This document shows, one piece after another, positions 35,794 through 46,821 of a stretch of 64,000 nt of DNA. Position numbers and translations under genes: made by a program. Origin of the DNA: Hydractinia symbiolongicarpus (Eukaryota; Cnidaria; Hydrozoa; Anthoathecata; Hydractiniidae); assembly GCF_029227915.1 (NCBI RefSeq), contig NC_079888.1, positions 9,035,001-9,099,000 on the forward strand, read 5' to 3'. Under the pieces are notes generated by a model. That model saw only the letters and a list, made by a program, of their open reading frames with translations. It did no database searches and was not told the origin of the DNA. How positions within the stretch are numbered: position 1 is the first letter of the stretch; every line of letters starts with the position of its first letter.

Positions 35794-37341
35794 TTTAGCG
35801 AGTTCCTTTCGTTACTGAGTGTTTGCTCAAAGTATAATACGGACAAATTTGACGTCAAATTTGTGTGCACTGTCTTGACGTCATAGTTAAAAATGGCTAC
35901 TAAAAGCTTACAGAGGAGTTTGCCAGCTAAATGTACTTAAGGCACCCTTCTACAGAGAGAAGCTAAAGGCGAAATACACCTTGGCATGCGAAATGTTTAT
36001 TAAATATTTAAATGGTAAAAAAACACTTTCCGTTTTCACGTTTGTCAATTGAGAAGCGTGCAAGGGACCCCACAATAATATAAAAAAGGAGGTTCTTTAT
36101 TGTTTGTTTTACTGCCTTGCCAGCTAACGCAGAACAATGCATTGTAGGAACCTTCTCGGACATCCTTGACATGGTACACCTTTTTAGGACGGACAAAAAA
36201 GGCTATCCCTTAACCTATCTAAAACTGACATTTAAAAGCGGACACTTACAATAAGTAAATCCTCTTTAAGTCGGACACTTCTCTAAAGCGGACAAAATCT
36301 CTGGTCCTGTAAGTGTTTGCTTTAACGAATTCTCTCCGTATTATATTTCATTACGAATATTCCGCAAAATAGCAGATTACCAGAAAGTTATTTTATTGAT
36401 TTTGTAGATTACCGGAACTCATCAGGAAGAGAGCTTTGTTTACAATCTCGCTAAAGAACTTGTTAAGCTTGTTATATTTGGACGGCCTAAAAATATAAAA
36501 TCCAACAAGTACTAGGACGAGGTTGCCTTTGTTTTGCATCTGTCACAATACAAATGAGAAGGCTTGGGAACGAGGTTGGAGAACTAAATCTAGCATATCA
36601 AATATATTACATATGTTGTGATATGCATATCATCAGCATATCAAAATAATTCTTAGATTATCAGGAAAGTCATTAAAACGACGTGATAAATGTATTATTA
36701 GAATATATTTACAAAACATAAATTACAAAAAATAGTAGACGTGTACCCCACCCTACCTTTATCACGAAAAGACTTCACAAAAACCCAATTGATAAAATGA
36801 GAATTAAAGACTAGAATTATTGAAAACAACATAAGACGTCACCGGGTATTTGCCGCCTTTCCACGACGACATCTTATGGCTGTCTACATATAAATTCAAG
36901 TTCTTTTCAGAAAAAAATGGCCGGTAAAACCTCACAAAAAACAAAAGAAGATTTAAAAACAAAGAATAAATAGAAGGGCTGCATTTTTAGGACAAGTATT
37001 CTCTCAGGACTTAACTTTAGCTTAGCATGATAACTCAAACTTCTGTGGCCGCCAATTCACAGATAACCTAAAGTTATCACACTAGGAAATAAAGGGTGTC
37101 TATCTAAAATACTTGTTAAAAGTATTTATTGCCCTGGTCATTTGTGCCTGAACATAGCGTAGTCAATCACTTTTGTGAAAGTGATTGGCTAAAAAAAGAA
37201 TCAGTAGAGATTCAAAAAAAAATCAGAAAAAATTCAGAAAGAAATCCAGAAAGAAAAACTCCAAAAAAATTCAGAAAGAAATCCAGAAAGAATTAAGAAA
37301 AAGTTCTGAAAAATGGATAAAGGTAGGACGGGGTAAGGAAA

Positions 37342-38230
37342 TTAGAATTTTTGCATTTCTGCAGCATGCAACTGAAGTAGCTCTTCAACTTCCTCAATCG
37401 CAGCCACAACTTTCAGTTTCTTCTTGGAAACCTTCCTTGGAAAGATTTTGCAAATAAAATTGCTACGCAAAATATTTGTAATTCCAGCACACTTGTTGCG
37501 AAGCATTGTGGCGAAGCTTTTTGTTTGCTCTGTACATTGGATGTTCTTCATATCCATCTCAGCAACTTTTCTTTTTAGGTCTTCAATTGCATCTTGTTGA
37601 TACGCGTTGATTACTTCTAATTCTTTGATTTTGCATTCCATGTTAAAAGCAGAGCGATTCAAGCCATCATTTTTCTTTATCAAAGCATCGCGTTCACCTT
37701 CCACCTTTTCTAACACCCTTTCAACTTCCATTCTCTTTACCTTTTCTTTTTCGCATCCTTCAGCAGCTTCTGCAGCCAGCTTTACCACGGGTTTCATTGC
37801 TTCTTCAATTATCTCCGGTATGGCATTAACTTTAGCGCTTAACCGATCCAATTCTTTGTCACATTCCTTTATGTTACCATTAAGGATTTCTTGCAGATGT
37901 TTTATCTTCGTTAGATGCGTTTTACTGATCTCTTCGCTGTGTTGTCGAAGTTTCTTTTCATCCGCAACAGCTTGAGATATGGATGTCAACTTATCTTCGT
38001 AAGCTTCCTTTATCTCCTGAAAAAATAAGAGTGGATATATCTTTACAGATTGTGGCCAGACACAAAAAACTCTGGGCTCTCTATTAGTTTATATTATGGT
38101 AAGTATAGCAAGAACTGACGAAAAGGTCAGAGGAAGCGTAGTGACAGAAATAGTTATAACTTTTGTTGAACTGCTTTACCTTTTTCACAGAATCCATACC
38201 AACAATATCGTTACTATTTTGCCTTTCCAT
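37342..38230 (-). CDS. array copy 8: 241-residue coiled-coil protein
   Basis: Exons are 38180-38230 and 37342-38016. The protein is the consensus and the unit is wholly right-half type. Confidence 0.8.
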
Positions 38231-39778
38231 TTTAGCGAGTTCCTTTCGTTACTGAGTGTTTGCTCAAAGTATAATACGGACAAATTTGACGTCAAATTTG
38301 TGTGCACTGTCTTGACGTCATAGTTAAAAATGGCTACTAAAAGCTTACAGAGGAGTTTGCCAGCTAAATGTACTTAAGGCACCCTTCTACAGAGAGAAGC
38401 TAAAGGCGAAATACACCTTGGCATGCGAAATGTTTATTAAATATTTAAATGGTAAAAAAACACTTTCCGTTTTCACGTTTGTCAATTGAGAAGCGTGCAA
38501 GGGACCCCACAATAATATAAAAAAGGAGGTGCTTTATTGTTTGTTTTACTGCCTGACGAGCTAACGCAGAACAATGCATTGTAGGAACCTTCTCGGACAT
38601 CCTTGACATGGTACACCTTTTTAGGACGGACAAAAAAGGCTATCCCTTAACCTATCTAAAACTGACATTTAAAAGCGGACACTTACAATAAGTAAATCCT
38701 CTTTAAGTCGGACACTTCTCTAAAGCGGACAAAATCTCTGTTCCTGTAAGTGTTTGCTTTAACGAATTCTCTCCGTATTATATTTCATTACGAATATTCC
38801 GCAAAATAGCAGATTACCAGAAAGTTATTTTATTGATTTTGTAGATTACCGGAACTCATCAGGAAGAGAGCTTTGTTTACAATCTCGCTAAAGAACTTGT
38901 TAAGCTTGTTATATTTGGACGGCCTAAAAATATAAAATCCAACAAGTACTAGGACGAGGTTGCCTTTGTTTTGCATCTGTCACAATACAAATGAGAAGGC
39001 TTGGGAACGAGGTTGGAGAACTAAATCTAGCATATCAAATATATTACATATGTTGTGATATGCATATCATCAGCATATCAAAATAATTCTTAGATTATCA
39101 GGAAAGTCATTAAAACGACGTGATAAATGTATTATTAGAATATATTTACAAAACATAAATTACAAAAAATAGTAGACGTGTACCCCACCCTACCTTTATC
39201 ACGAAAAGACTTCACAAAAACCCAATTGATAAAATGAGAATTAAAGACTAGAATTATTGAAAACAACATAAGACGTCACCGGGTATTTGCCGCCTTTCCA
39301 CGACGACATCTTATGGCTGTCTACATATAAATTCAAGTTCTTTTCAGAAAAAAATGGCCAGTAAAACCTCACAAAAAACAAAAGAAGATTTAAAAACAAA
39401 GAATAAATAGAAGGGCTGCATTTTTAGGACAAGTATTCTCTCAGGACTTAACTTTAGCTTAGCATGATAACTCAAACTTCTGTGGCCGCCAATTCACAGA
39501 TAACCTAAAGTTATCACACTAGGAAATAAAGGGTGTCTATCTAAAATACTTGTTAAAAGTATTTATTGCCCTGGTCATTTGTGCCTGAACATAGCGTAGT
39601 CAATCACTTTTGTGAAAGTGATTGGCTAAAAAAAGAATCAGTAGAGATTCAAAAAAAAATCAGAAAAAATTCAGAAAGAAATCCAGAAAGAAAAACTCCA
39701 AAAAAATTCAGAAAGAAATCCAGAAAGAATTAAGAAAAAGTTCTGAAAAATGGATAAAGGTAGGACGGGGTAAGGAAA

Positions 39779-40667
39779 TTAGAATTTTTGCATTTCTGCA
39801 GCATGCAACTGAAGTAGCTCTTCAACTTCCTCAATCGCAGCCACAACTTTCAGTTTCTTCTTGGAAACCTTCCTTGGAAAGATTTTGCAAATAAAATTGC
39901 TACGCAAAATATTTGTAATTCCAGCACACTTGTTGCGAAGCATTGTGGCGAAGCTTTTTGTTTGCTCTGTACATTGGATGTTCTTCATATCCATCTCAGC
40001 AACTTTTCTTTTTAGGTCTTCAATTGCATCTTGTTGATACGCGTTGATTACTTCTAATTCTTTGATTTTGCATTCCATGTTAAAAGCAGAGCGATTCAAG
40101 CCATCATTTTTCTTTATCAAAGCATCGCGTTCACCTTCCACCTTTTCTAACACCCTTTCAACTTCCATTCTCTTTACCTTTTCTTTTTCGCATCCTTCAG
40201 CAGCTTCTGCAGCCAGCTTTACCACGGGTTTCATTGCTTCTTCAATTATCTCCGGTATGGCATTAACTTTAGCGCTTAACCGATCCAATTCTTTGTCACA
40301 TTCCTTTATGTTACCATTAAGGATTTCTTGCAGATGTTTTATCTTCGTTAGATGCGTTTTACTGATCTCTTCGCTGTGTTGTCGAAGTTTCTTTTCATCC
40401 GCAACAGCTTGAGATATGGATGTCAACTTATCTTCGTAAGCTTCCTTTATCTCCTGAAAAAATAAGAGTGGATATATCTTTACAGATTGTGGCCAGACAC
40501 AAAAAACTCTGGGCTCTCTATTAGTTTATATTATGGTAAGTATAGCAAGAACTGACGAAAAGGTCAGAGGAAGCGTAGTGACAGAAATAGTTATAACTTT
40601 TGTTGAACTGCTTTACCTTTTTCACAGAATCCATACCAACAATATCGTTACTATTTTGCCTTTCCAT
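39779..40667 (-). CDS. array copy 9: 241-residue coiled-coil protein
   Basis: Exons are 40617-40667 and 39779-40453. The protein is the consensus. The 3' flank has GGCCAG for GGCCGG near 39,355 on the plus strand. Confidence 0.8.
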
Positions 40668-42215
40668 TTTAGCGAGTTCCTTTCGTTACTGAGTGTTTGC
40701 TCAAAGTATAATACGGACAAATTTGACGTCAAATTTGTGTGCACTGTCTTGACGTCATAGTTAAAAATGGCTACTAAAAGCTTACAGAGGAGTTTGCCAG
40801 CTAAATGTACTTAAGGCACCCTTCTACAGAGAGAAGCTAAAGGCGAAATACACCTTGGCATGCGAAATGTTTATTAAATATTTAAATGGTAAAAAAACAC
40901 TTTCCGTTTTCACGTTTGTCAATTGAGAAGCGTGCAAGGGACCCCACAATAATATAAAAAAGGAGGTGCTTTATTGTTTGTTTTACTGCCTGACGAGCTA
41001 ACGCAGAACAATGCATTGTAGGAACCTTCTCGGACATCCTTGACATGGTACACCTTTTTAGGACGGACAAAAAAGGCTATCCCTTAACCTATCTAAAACT
41101 GACATTTAAAAGCGGACACTTACAATAAGTAAATCCTCTTTAAGTCGGACACTTCTCTAAAGCGGACAAAATCTCTGTTCCTGTAAGTGTTTGCTTTAAC
41201 GAATTCTCTCCGTATTATATTTCATTACGAATATTCCGCAAAATAGCAGATTACCAGAAAGTTATTTTATTGATTTTGTAGATTACCGGAACTCATCAGG
41301 AAGAGAGCTTTGTTTACAATCTCGCTAAAGAACTTGTTAAGCTTGTTATATTTGGACGGCCTAAAAATATAAAATCCAACAAGTACTAGGACGAGGTTGC
41401 CTTTGTTTTGCATCTGTCACAATACAAATGAGAAGGCTTGGGAACGAGGTTGGAGAACTAAATCTAGCATATCAAATATATTACATATGTTGTGATATGC
41501 ATATCATCAGCATATCAAAATAATTCTTAGATTATCAGGAAAGTCATTAAAACGACGTGATAAATGTATTATTAGAATATATTTACAAAACATAAATTAC
41601 AAAAAATAGTAGACGTGTACCCCACCCTACCTTTATCACGAAAAGACTTCACAAAAACCCAATTGATAAAATGAGAATTAAAGACTAGAATTATTGAAAA
41701 CAACATAAGACGTCACCGGGTATTTGCCGCCTTTCCACGACGACATCTTATGGCTGTCTACATATAAATTCAAGTTCTTTTAAGAAAAAAATGGCCGGTA
41801 AAACCTCACAAAAAACAAAAGAAGATTTAAAAACAAAGAATAAATAGAAGGGCTGCATTTTTAGGACAAGTATTCTCTCAGGACTTAACTTTAGCTTAGC
41901 ATGATAACTCAAACTTCTGTGGCCGCCAATTCACAGATAACCTAAAGTTATCACACTAGGAAATAAAGGGTGTCTATCTAAAATACTTGTTAAAAGTATT
42001 TATTGCCCTGGTCATTTGTGCCTGAACATAGCGTAGTCAATCACTTTTGTGAAAGTGATTGGCTAAAAAAAGAATCAGTAGAGATTCAAAAAAAAATCAG
42101 AAAAAATTCAGAAAGAAATCCAGAAAGAAAAACTCCAAAAAAATTCAGAAAGAAATCCAGAAAGAATTAAGAAAAAGTTCTGAAAAATGGATAAAGGTAG
42201 GACGGGGTAAGGAAA

Positions 42216-43104
42216 TTAGAATTTTTGCATTTCTGCAGCATGCAACTGAAGTAGCTCTTCAACTTCCTCAATCGCAGCCACAACTTTCAGTTTCTTCTTG
42301 GAAACCTTCCTTGGAAAGATTTTGCAAATAAAATTGCTACGCAAAATATTTGTAATTCCAGCACACTTGTTGCGAAGCATTGTGGCGAAGCTTTTTGTTT
42401 GCTCTGTACATTGGATGTTCTTCATATCCATCTCAGCAACTTTTCTTTTTAGGTCTTCAATTGCATCTTGTTGATACGCGTTGATTACTTCTAATTCTTT
42501 GATTTTGCATTCCATGTTAAAAGCAGAGCGATTCAAGCCATCATTTTTCTTTATCAAAGCATCGCGTTCACCTTCCACCTTTTCTAACACCCTTTCAACT
42601 TCCATTCTCTTTACCTTTTCTTTTTCGCATCCTTCAGCAGCTTCTGCAGCCAGCTTTACCACGGGTTTCATTGCTTCTTCAATTATCTCCGGTATGGCAT
42701 TAACTTTAGCGCTTAACCGATCCAATTCTTTGTCACATTCCTTTATGTTACCATTAAGGATTTCTTGCAGATGTTTTATCTTCGTTAGATGCGTTTTACT
42801 GATCTCTTCGCTGTGTTGTCGAAGTTTCTTTTCATCCGCAACAGCTTGAGATATGGATGTCAACTTATCTTCGTAAGCTTCCTTTATCTCCTGAAAAAAT
42901 AAGAGTGGATATATCTTTACAGATTGTGGCCAGACACAAAAAACTCTGGGCTCTCTATTAGTTTATATTATGGTAAGTATAGCAAGAACTGACGAAAAGG
43001 TCAGAGGAAGCGTAGTGACAGAAATAGTTATAACTTTTGTTGAACTGCTTTACCTTTTTCACAGAATCCATACCAACAATATCGTTACTATTTTGCCTTT
43101 CCAT
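42216..43104 (-). CDS. array copy 10: 241-residue coiled-coil protein at the array edge
   Basis: Exons are 43054-43104 and 42216-42890, with the consensus protein. Its promoter keeps both CREs but has one change beside the TATA-like stretch (ATAATGCGG for ATAATACGG at 43,146-43,154). The unit breaks off 334 bp upstream of its ATG, so this is the outermost copy and all sequence needed for the other nine promoters must lie within that distance if it is active. Confidence 0.8.
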
Positions 43105-43438
43105 TTTAGCGAGTTCCTTTCGTTACTGAGTGTTTGCTCAAAGTATAATGCGGACAAATTTGACGTCAAATTTGTGTGCACTGTCTTGACGTCATAGTTA
43201 AAAATGGCTACTAAAAGCTTACAGAGGAGTTTGCCAGCTAAATGTACTTAAGGCACCCTTCTACAGAGAGAAGCTAAAGGCGAAATACACCTTGGCATGC
43301 GAAATGTTTATTAAATATTTAAATGGTAAAAAAACACTTTCCGTTTTCACGTTTGTCAATTGAGAAGCGTGCAAGGGACCCCACAATAATATAAAAAAGG
43401 AGGTGCTTTATTGTTTGTTTTACTGCCTGACGAGCTAA

Positions 43439-43665
43439 GCTCGGACATCCTTAAAATGGAACACCTTTTTAAGACGGACAAAATATGTTATCCCTCAGCC
43501 TACCCAAAAACTGACAGTCCACAGCGGACACCGTTTGCCAAGATAAGCAAATCCTCTCCAAAGCGGACATTTCTTTAATCTGGAAAAAATATTTGGTGTC
43601 TTAAGGATCCACTTTTAAGTACTCTCTCTGTATTAAACTTTATTACGATTATTTGCGCAGGTTAT
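43439..43665. repeat. diverged right edge of the array unit
   Basis: Homology to the unit continues after an internal gap (CTCGGACATCCTT, then GCGGACA steps, then CTCTCTGTATTA). Identity is much lower than between units, so this is an old, unhomogenised edge. Confidence 0.7.
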
Positions 43666-43671
43666 AAACTT

Positions 43672-43772
43672 CAACCTCGTCCCCAGGGTCTTGGCCTAAG
43701 CCGTTATTATGGGGTGGCCAACAACCCCTACAAACTTCATTAACAAGGCAAAATGCCCTGGGAACGAGGTTG
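43672..43772. mobile_element. short MITE with CAACCTCGTCCCCAGGG ends
   Basis: The left end CAACCTCGTCCCCAGGG is inverted at the right as CCCTGGGAACGAGGTTG, 101 bp in all. It is the same family as 16,998-17,089 and abuts the diverged array edge. Confidence 0.75.
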
Positions 43773-45251
43773 TCGCCAGTACAGTTCTTGTTAGTACTGT
43801 CATCGATAAGAGTTCTGCAGAGAGACTCAACATTTAAGTTTTTTAGGCGGTGTAAGCAAAGCAATCAAAATAGACAACCACAATCATTTTTTTTTATGTT
43901 AGACGCTATAATATATAGATTAACATGATTATAGTCTTTAGTATGACTTGACGGGAGAGGTATCCTGACGATCCTTTACATCGATGGTAAAGGCTCCACC
44001 CTGATGTTATTGTGACGCTGTCCCAGTAATAACAGTCACACTACATTTCCAAGTTTGCAGAATAAGTTATAGTAAAAGTTCAAAAATTAAACTGCAACTT
44101 CGTTTTTAGTAAAAACACAGGGTTTTCTGCAGAGTGATATGGCGCTTACAACGATGCAGTATTTCGAGTGTAAAGACTAAAAACAACAGGCTACAACCTG
44201 TTGTTACCTTGTCGTAGCAAAGTCATTTACCCAGCATCCTCATAAAGTGAGTAAATAAAAGAAAAAAAAGACGAACAACGTGCTTTCGGAACTCGTGTAA
44301 AAAGTGACTAAAACGGAAGTTTAATTTCAATTAGCGCTTTAGCCTAGGAAGAGAGCAAACACGTGAATTTAGCATAGCCTAGTAGAAAATTCACAATAAA
44401 CAAGTACGCGATAGTTGAGCCTGTAAGACTTACGAAACGTTGTTGTTGCTTGTAAAAAATCGTGTATGCTTAAAGGCTGAGATCCCTTAACTTTATCCAT
44501 GGGACGTTTTCTTTCTTTCCCAGGTTGCCAGAAGGTGAGCAAAGACCTGGGGAAAAACTTGGCTGCCAAAAAAACCCTTGAGCAGTAAAGTAATGAACAT
44601 GCCTGGTCTCTGAATTTTCCAAAAAAAATAAGGTTTCCTCAAATAAATAATTTTTTTTTATAAATTAAAGACTTCAAAAATATAATGCTATTTTAATTAT
44701 AATCTACACCAGTAAATCTGCAGGTTAACCATAAGAGAACGCTCGACCAAATTATTCTTTGGATAGCTATTAGTTCTTAACCCTGTTCGTGGTATAAGAA
44801 AGAGGAGTCATGGCAGCCATATATTTGAGTTGAGTGGATTACAACACTTGACTTAGAACCCATCCTTTTTAAAAAAATTGGCGGGAAAAAGGCGGCATTT
44901 CAGCTTTGGTTTTAATCGACATTGTGTAGACAAAATTAAAAGTAGTTACAAAGTAGGCGGCAAAACAAGTGGATATTAGTGTAAAGAAATTCCATCCAAA
45001 TATACAAATCTTTCACGAATCACAACTTTAGCGCAATTTTTTTCATTTACATTTCTGAAGCTTTGATAATTTCATTATGTTTTATGTTCAACAAATAGAG
45101 AGGGGCGATAAAAGCCCCACCCCTGATCATTGAGGGGTCCCCTGATCCGTCATACATTAAAAGATACACCTTACTCATGTACGATGATAAGAATAATCTT
45201 ACCAGAAATTAGCCAATCAAAACTCTGGAAAATGTAAACAAAGAGTCGTAC
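43773..45251. other. non-coding stretch
   Basis: No supported gene. A small hairpin, AACAACAGG to CCTGTTGTT, lies near 44,185-44,210. Confidence 0.4.
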
Positions 45252-45691
45252 CAGGGGCGGCGCCACAATTTCCAATGGGGGGAAGGATTTTTGGATTGTG
45301 GTTTCAATCAACGAGCGAAGCGACTTTCCGAAATAGCTGGAAGCCAACGCATTTTTAGAGTCCTAAAACACGTAAAACGGCTATACCTTGGACTTCAGAA
45401 AGCCTTGTTTTTCTCCTCTTTCAACTGCGGCATAGTCTCTTTTCACGCTTAAAAGAACTTGAGGTTATTTCCTGTTTTCAAAAAAAAATAAATGGGCCAG
45501 AAAAAAATTTAATTTAAAAGGCTCTAGATCGTCGGAAGGCGCTACGTTTTTGGTTCTCTGGTTGGATAACATCAATTTTCATGCAGTGATAGAAATACTT
45601 CTTGGCAGAAAATAAAAAATTATTACTTAGCAAAAAAAGTGGGGGGGGGGGGGGCTGAAGCCCTCCAGTCCCGCTAGTGGCACCGCCCCTG
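45252..45691. mobile_element. MITE with CAGGGGCGG inverted ends, copy 2
   Basis: The ends CAGGGGCGGCGCCAC and GTGGCACCGCCCCTG are inverted. The interior matches copy 1 (8392-8659) in reverse orientation, with an added segment that includes a run of 14 G at 45,641-45,654. Confidence 0.75.
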
Positions 45692-45994
45692 CGTAGTAGA
45701 GAAATGTGAAAATACTGTTTGAATTTAACTTTATCCTCATAATAAAATTGATTGACTAATAAAACATACAATATAGCTGACTCGTTAAAATTGGTTACAA
45801 AATTCAATCCATCTTGATTTGTTGATATTCCGCTCTGTCTTGCTTCAACAAATATCAACTTTGTTTAAAAAGAAATCCTCGCCATATTTGATAACTTTAA
45901 TAAACAATTTCTTTATGGTGGCCTTGCTTTGATAAGAAAAAAAAAGAGATCACGGGCTTTTCTAAATTATAGATTACTTTTTTTTCTTATAATT

Positions 45995-46000
45995 TTTATT
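45995..46000 (-). terminator. AATAAA poly(A) signal of the 46 kb secreted gene
   Basis: TTTATT on the plus strand gives AATAAA on the gene strand, 72 bases past the stop. Confidence 0.5.
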
Positions 46001-46071
46001 TTAGAATTTATACGAAACTTGTTAAAAAAATTTTTGGAGTTACAATAATTTTCTGGGTATGATAAAAACGT

Positions 46072-46821
46072 TCACATTGAGTTGGTTTGACCACGGAATG
46101 GTTGATCCGAGGTCATGATTCCACCATCGTTATATGTTTTGTATTGTAAACCATATTTTTCTCCATAAGCTTTTTGGTATTTTCTTGATTTTGTTGTCAA
46201 ATCCGAGACTGTGACTATTTTTGTGTCATTTACTGAATACTTCAAAAGCGGATCCAAATCGTCTGATATTACATTATTTGTGGAGGTGTATCCAACTCTT
46301 AAATTTGCTGGCGCGCTGTTGACGCACTGAAATAAGTTAGACAAGTCCTTTGCTATCATCTCTTCTGATCGCTTATCTCCGTCCGTGAAATTACTAAGCA
46401 TCCTTCTGCACCATCTTTCGTTATCTTTATTTTCTTCCTCAAAATCAGGCCAAGAGTTATCCTTTTTCAACGTCGAAACGTCCTTCCATTCTGGATCAAT
46501 AGTATGAAGTTCTGTAATCAACTTTCCAACTTCTTTTTTCCACTCGCCGATTTGACCAGATGCGTTAAAGCTGCTGAAATGACCACAAATCATTGTCCGC
46601 ATCATGTCGGCAGGTACTATATGTGCCTTGCTATACACTGTCCTATCGCCTACTTCTGGCATCCCCAAAGCCTCACCGAGAAAGTTCACAACATTGATCG
46701 TGCTTTGGTAAAATTTTGGTCTTTGATTACAAGCTTTTTCTGCTTCTACTTGCATGTCACTGCGCACATGACTAACAGAGACAACCAACAAGACAAATGC
46801 AATCGTGTTTGAGGTGATCAT
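46072..46821 (-). CDS. secreted 249-residue protein, paralogue of the protein at 13,579-14,328
   Basis: The signal peptide (1-21, ending SHVRS) is followed by a soluble mature region. Conserved blocks with the other copy are EKACN (28-32), MICG (77-80), ELHTIDPEW (104-112), NSAPANLRVGYTSTN (168-182), ISDDLDPLLKYSVNDTKIV (185-203) and GGIMTSD (233-239). Four cysteines (31, 79, 138, 166) could form two disulphides; only 31 and 79 are shared with the paralogue. AHIVP at 66-70 puts a His where the paralogue has Gln. A His followed by an Asn-rich block recalls HNH/His-Me nucleases, but the spacing is unusual and this is only a suggestion. The frame is a single uninterrupted exon from ATG to TGA. 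A possible acceptor (AATTTAG) lies seven bases before the ATG. It lies on the same strand as the paralogue, 32 kb away, across the array. Confidence 0.8.
   Translation of the reverse strand: MITSNTIAFVLLVVSVSHVRSDMQVEAEKACNQRPKFYQSTINVVNFLGEALGMPEVGDRTVYSKAHIVPADMMRTMICGHFSSFNASGQIGEWKKEVGKLITELHTIDPEWKDVSTLKKDNSWPDFEEENKDNERWCRRMLSNFTDGDKRSEEMIAKDLSNLFQCVNSAPANLRVGYTSTNNVISDDLDPLLKYSVNDTKIVTVSDLTTKSRKYQKAYGEKYGLQYKTYNDGGIMTSDQPFRGQTNSM

Larger units (their letters stand above)
19588..43438. repeat. 24 kb tandem array, ten gene-bearing units of 1.98-2.49 kb
   Basis: Successive gene stops lie at 20527, 23016, 25506, 27996, 30486, 32468, 34905, 37342, 39779 and 42216. The spacings are 2489, 2490, 2490, 2490, 1982 and then 2437 four times. 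Each unit carries one minus-strand coiled-coil gene, its promoter with two TGACGTCA sites, a GCGGACA-rich element remnant, a GAACGAGGTTG element remnant and a purine-rich tract. The left edge lies near 19,588 in mid-unit and is the most diverged. The right edge breaks at 43,438 into a strongly diverged version. Units 2-4 and 8-10 are almost identical to their neighbours, so amplification or homogenisation is recent. Unit 6 lacks about 455 bp. Confidence 0.97.

Noticed and set aside
46504-46812. 102-residue plus-strand frame
   Set aside because: It is antisense to the secreted 249-residue gene, which has a signal peptide and a paralogue.
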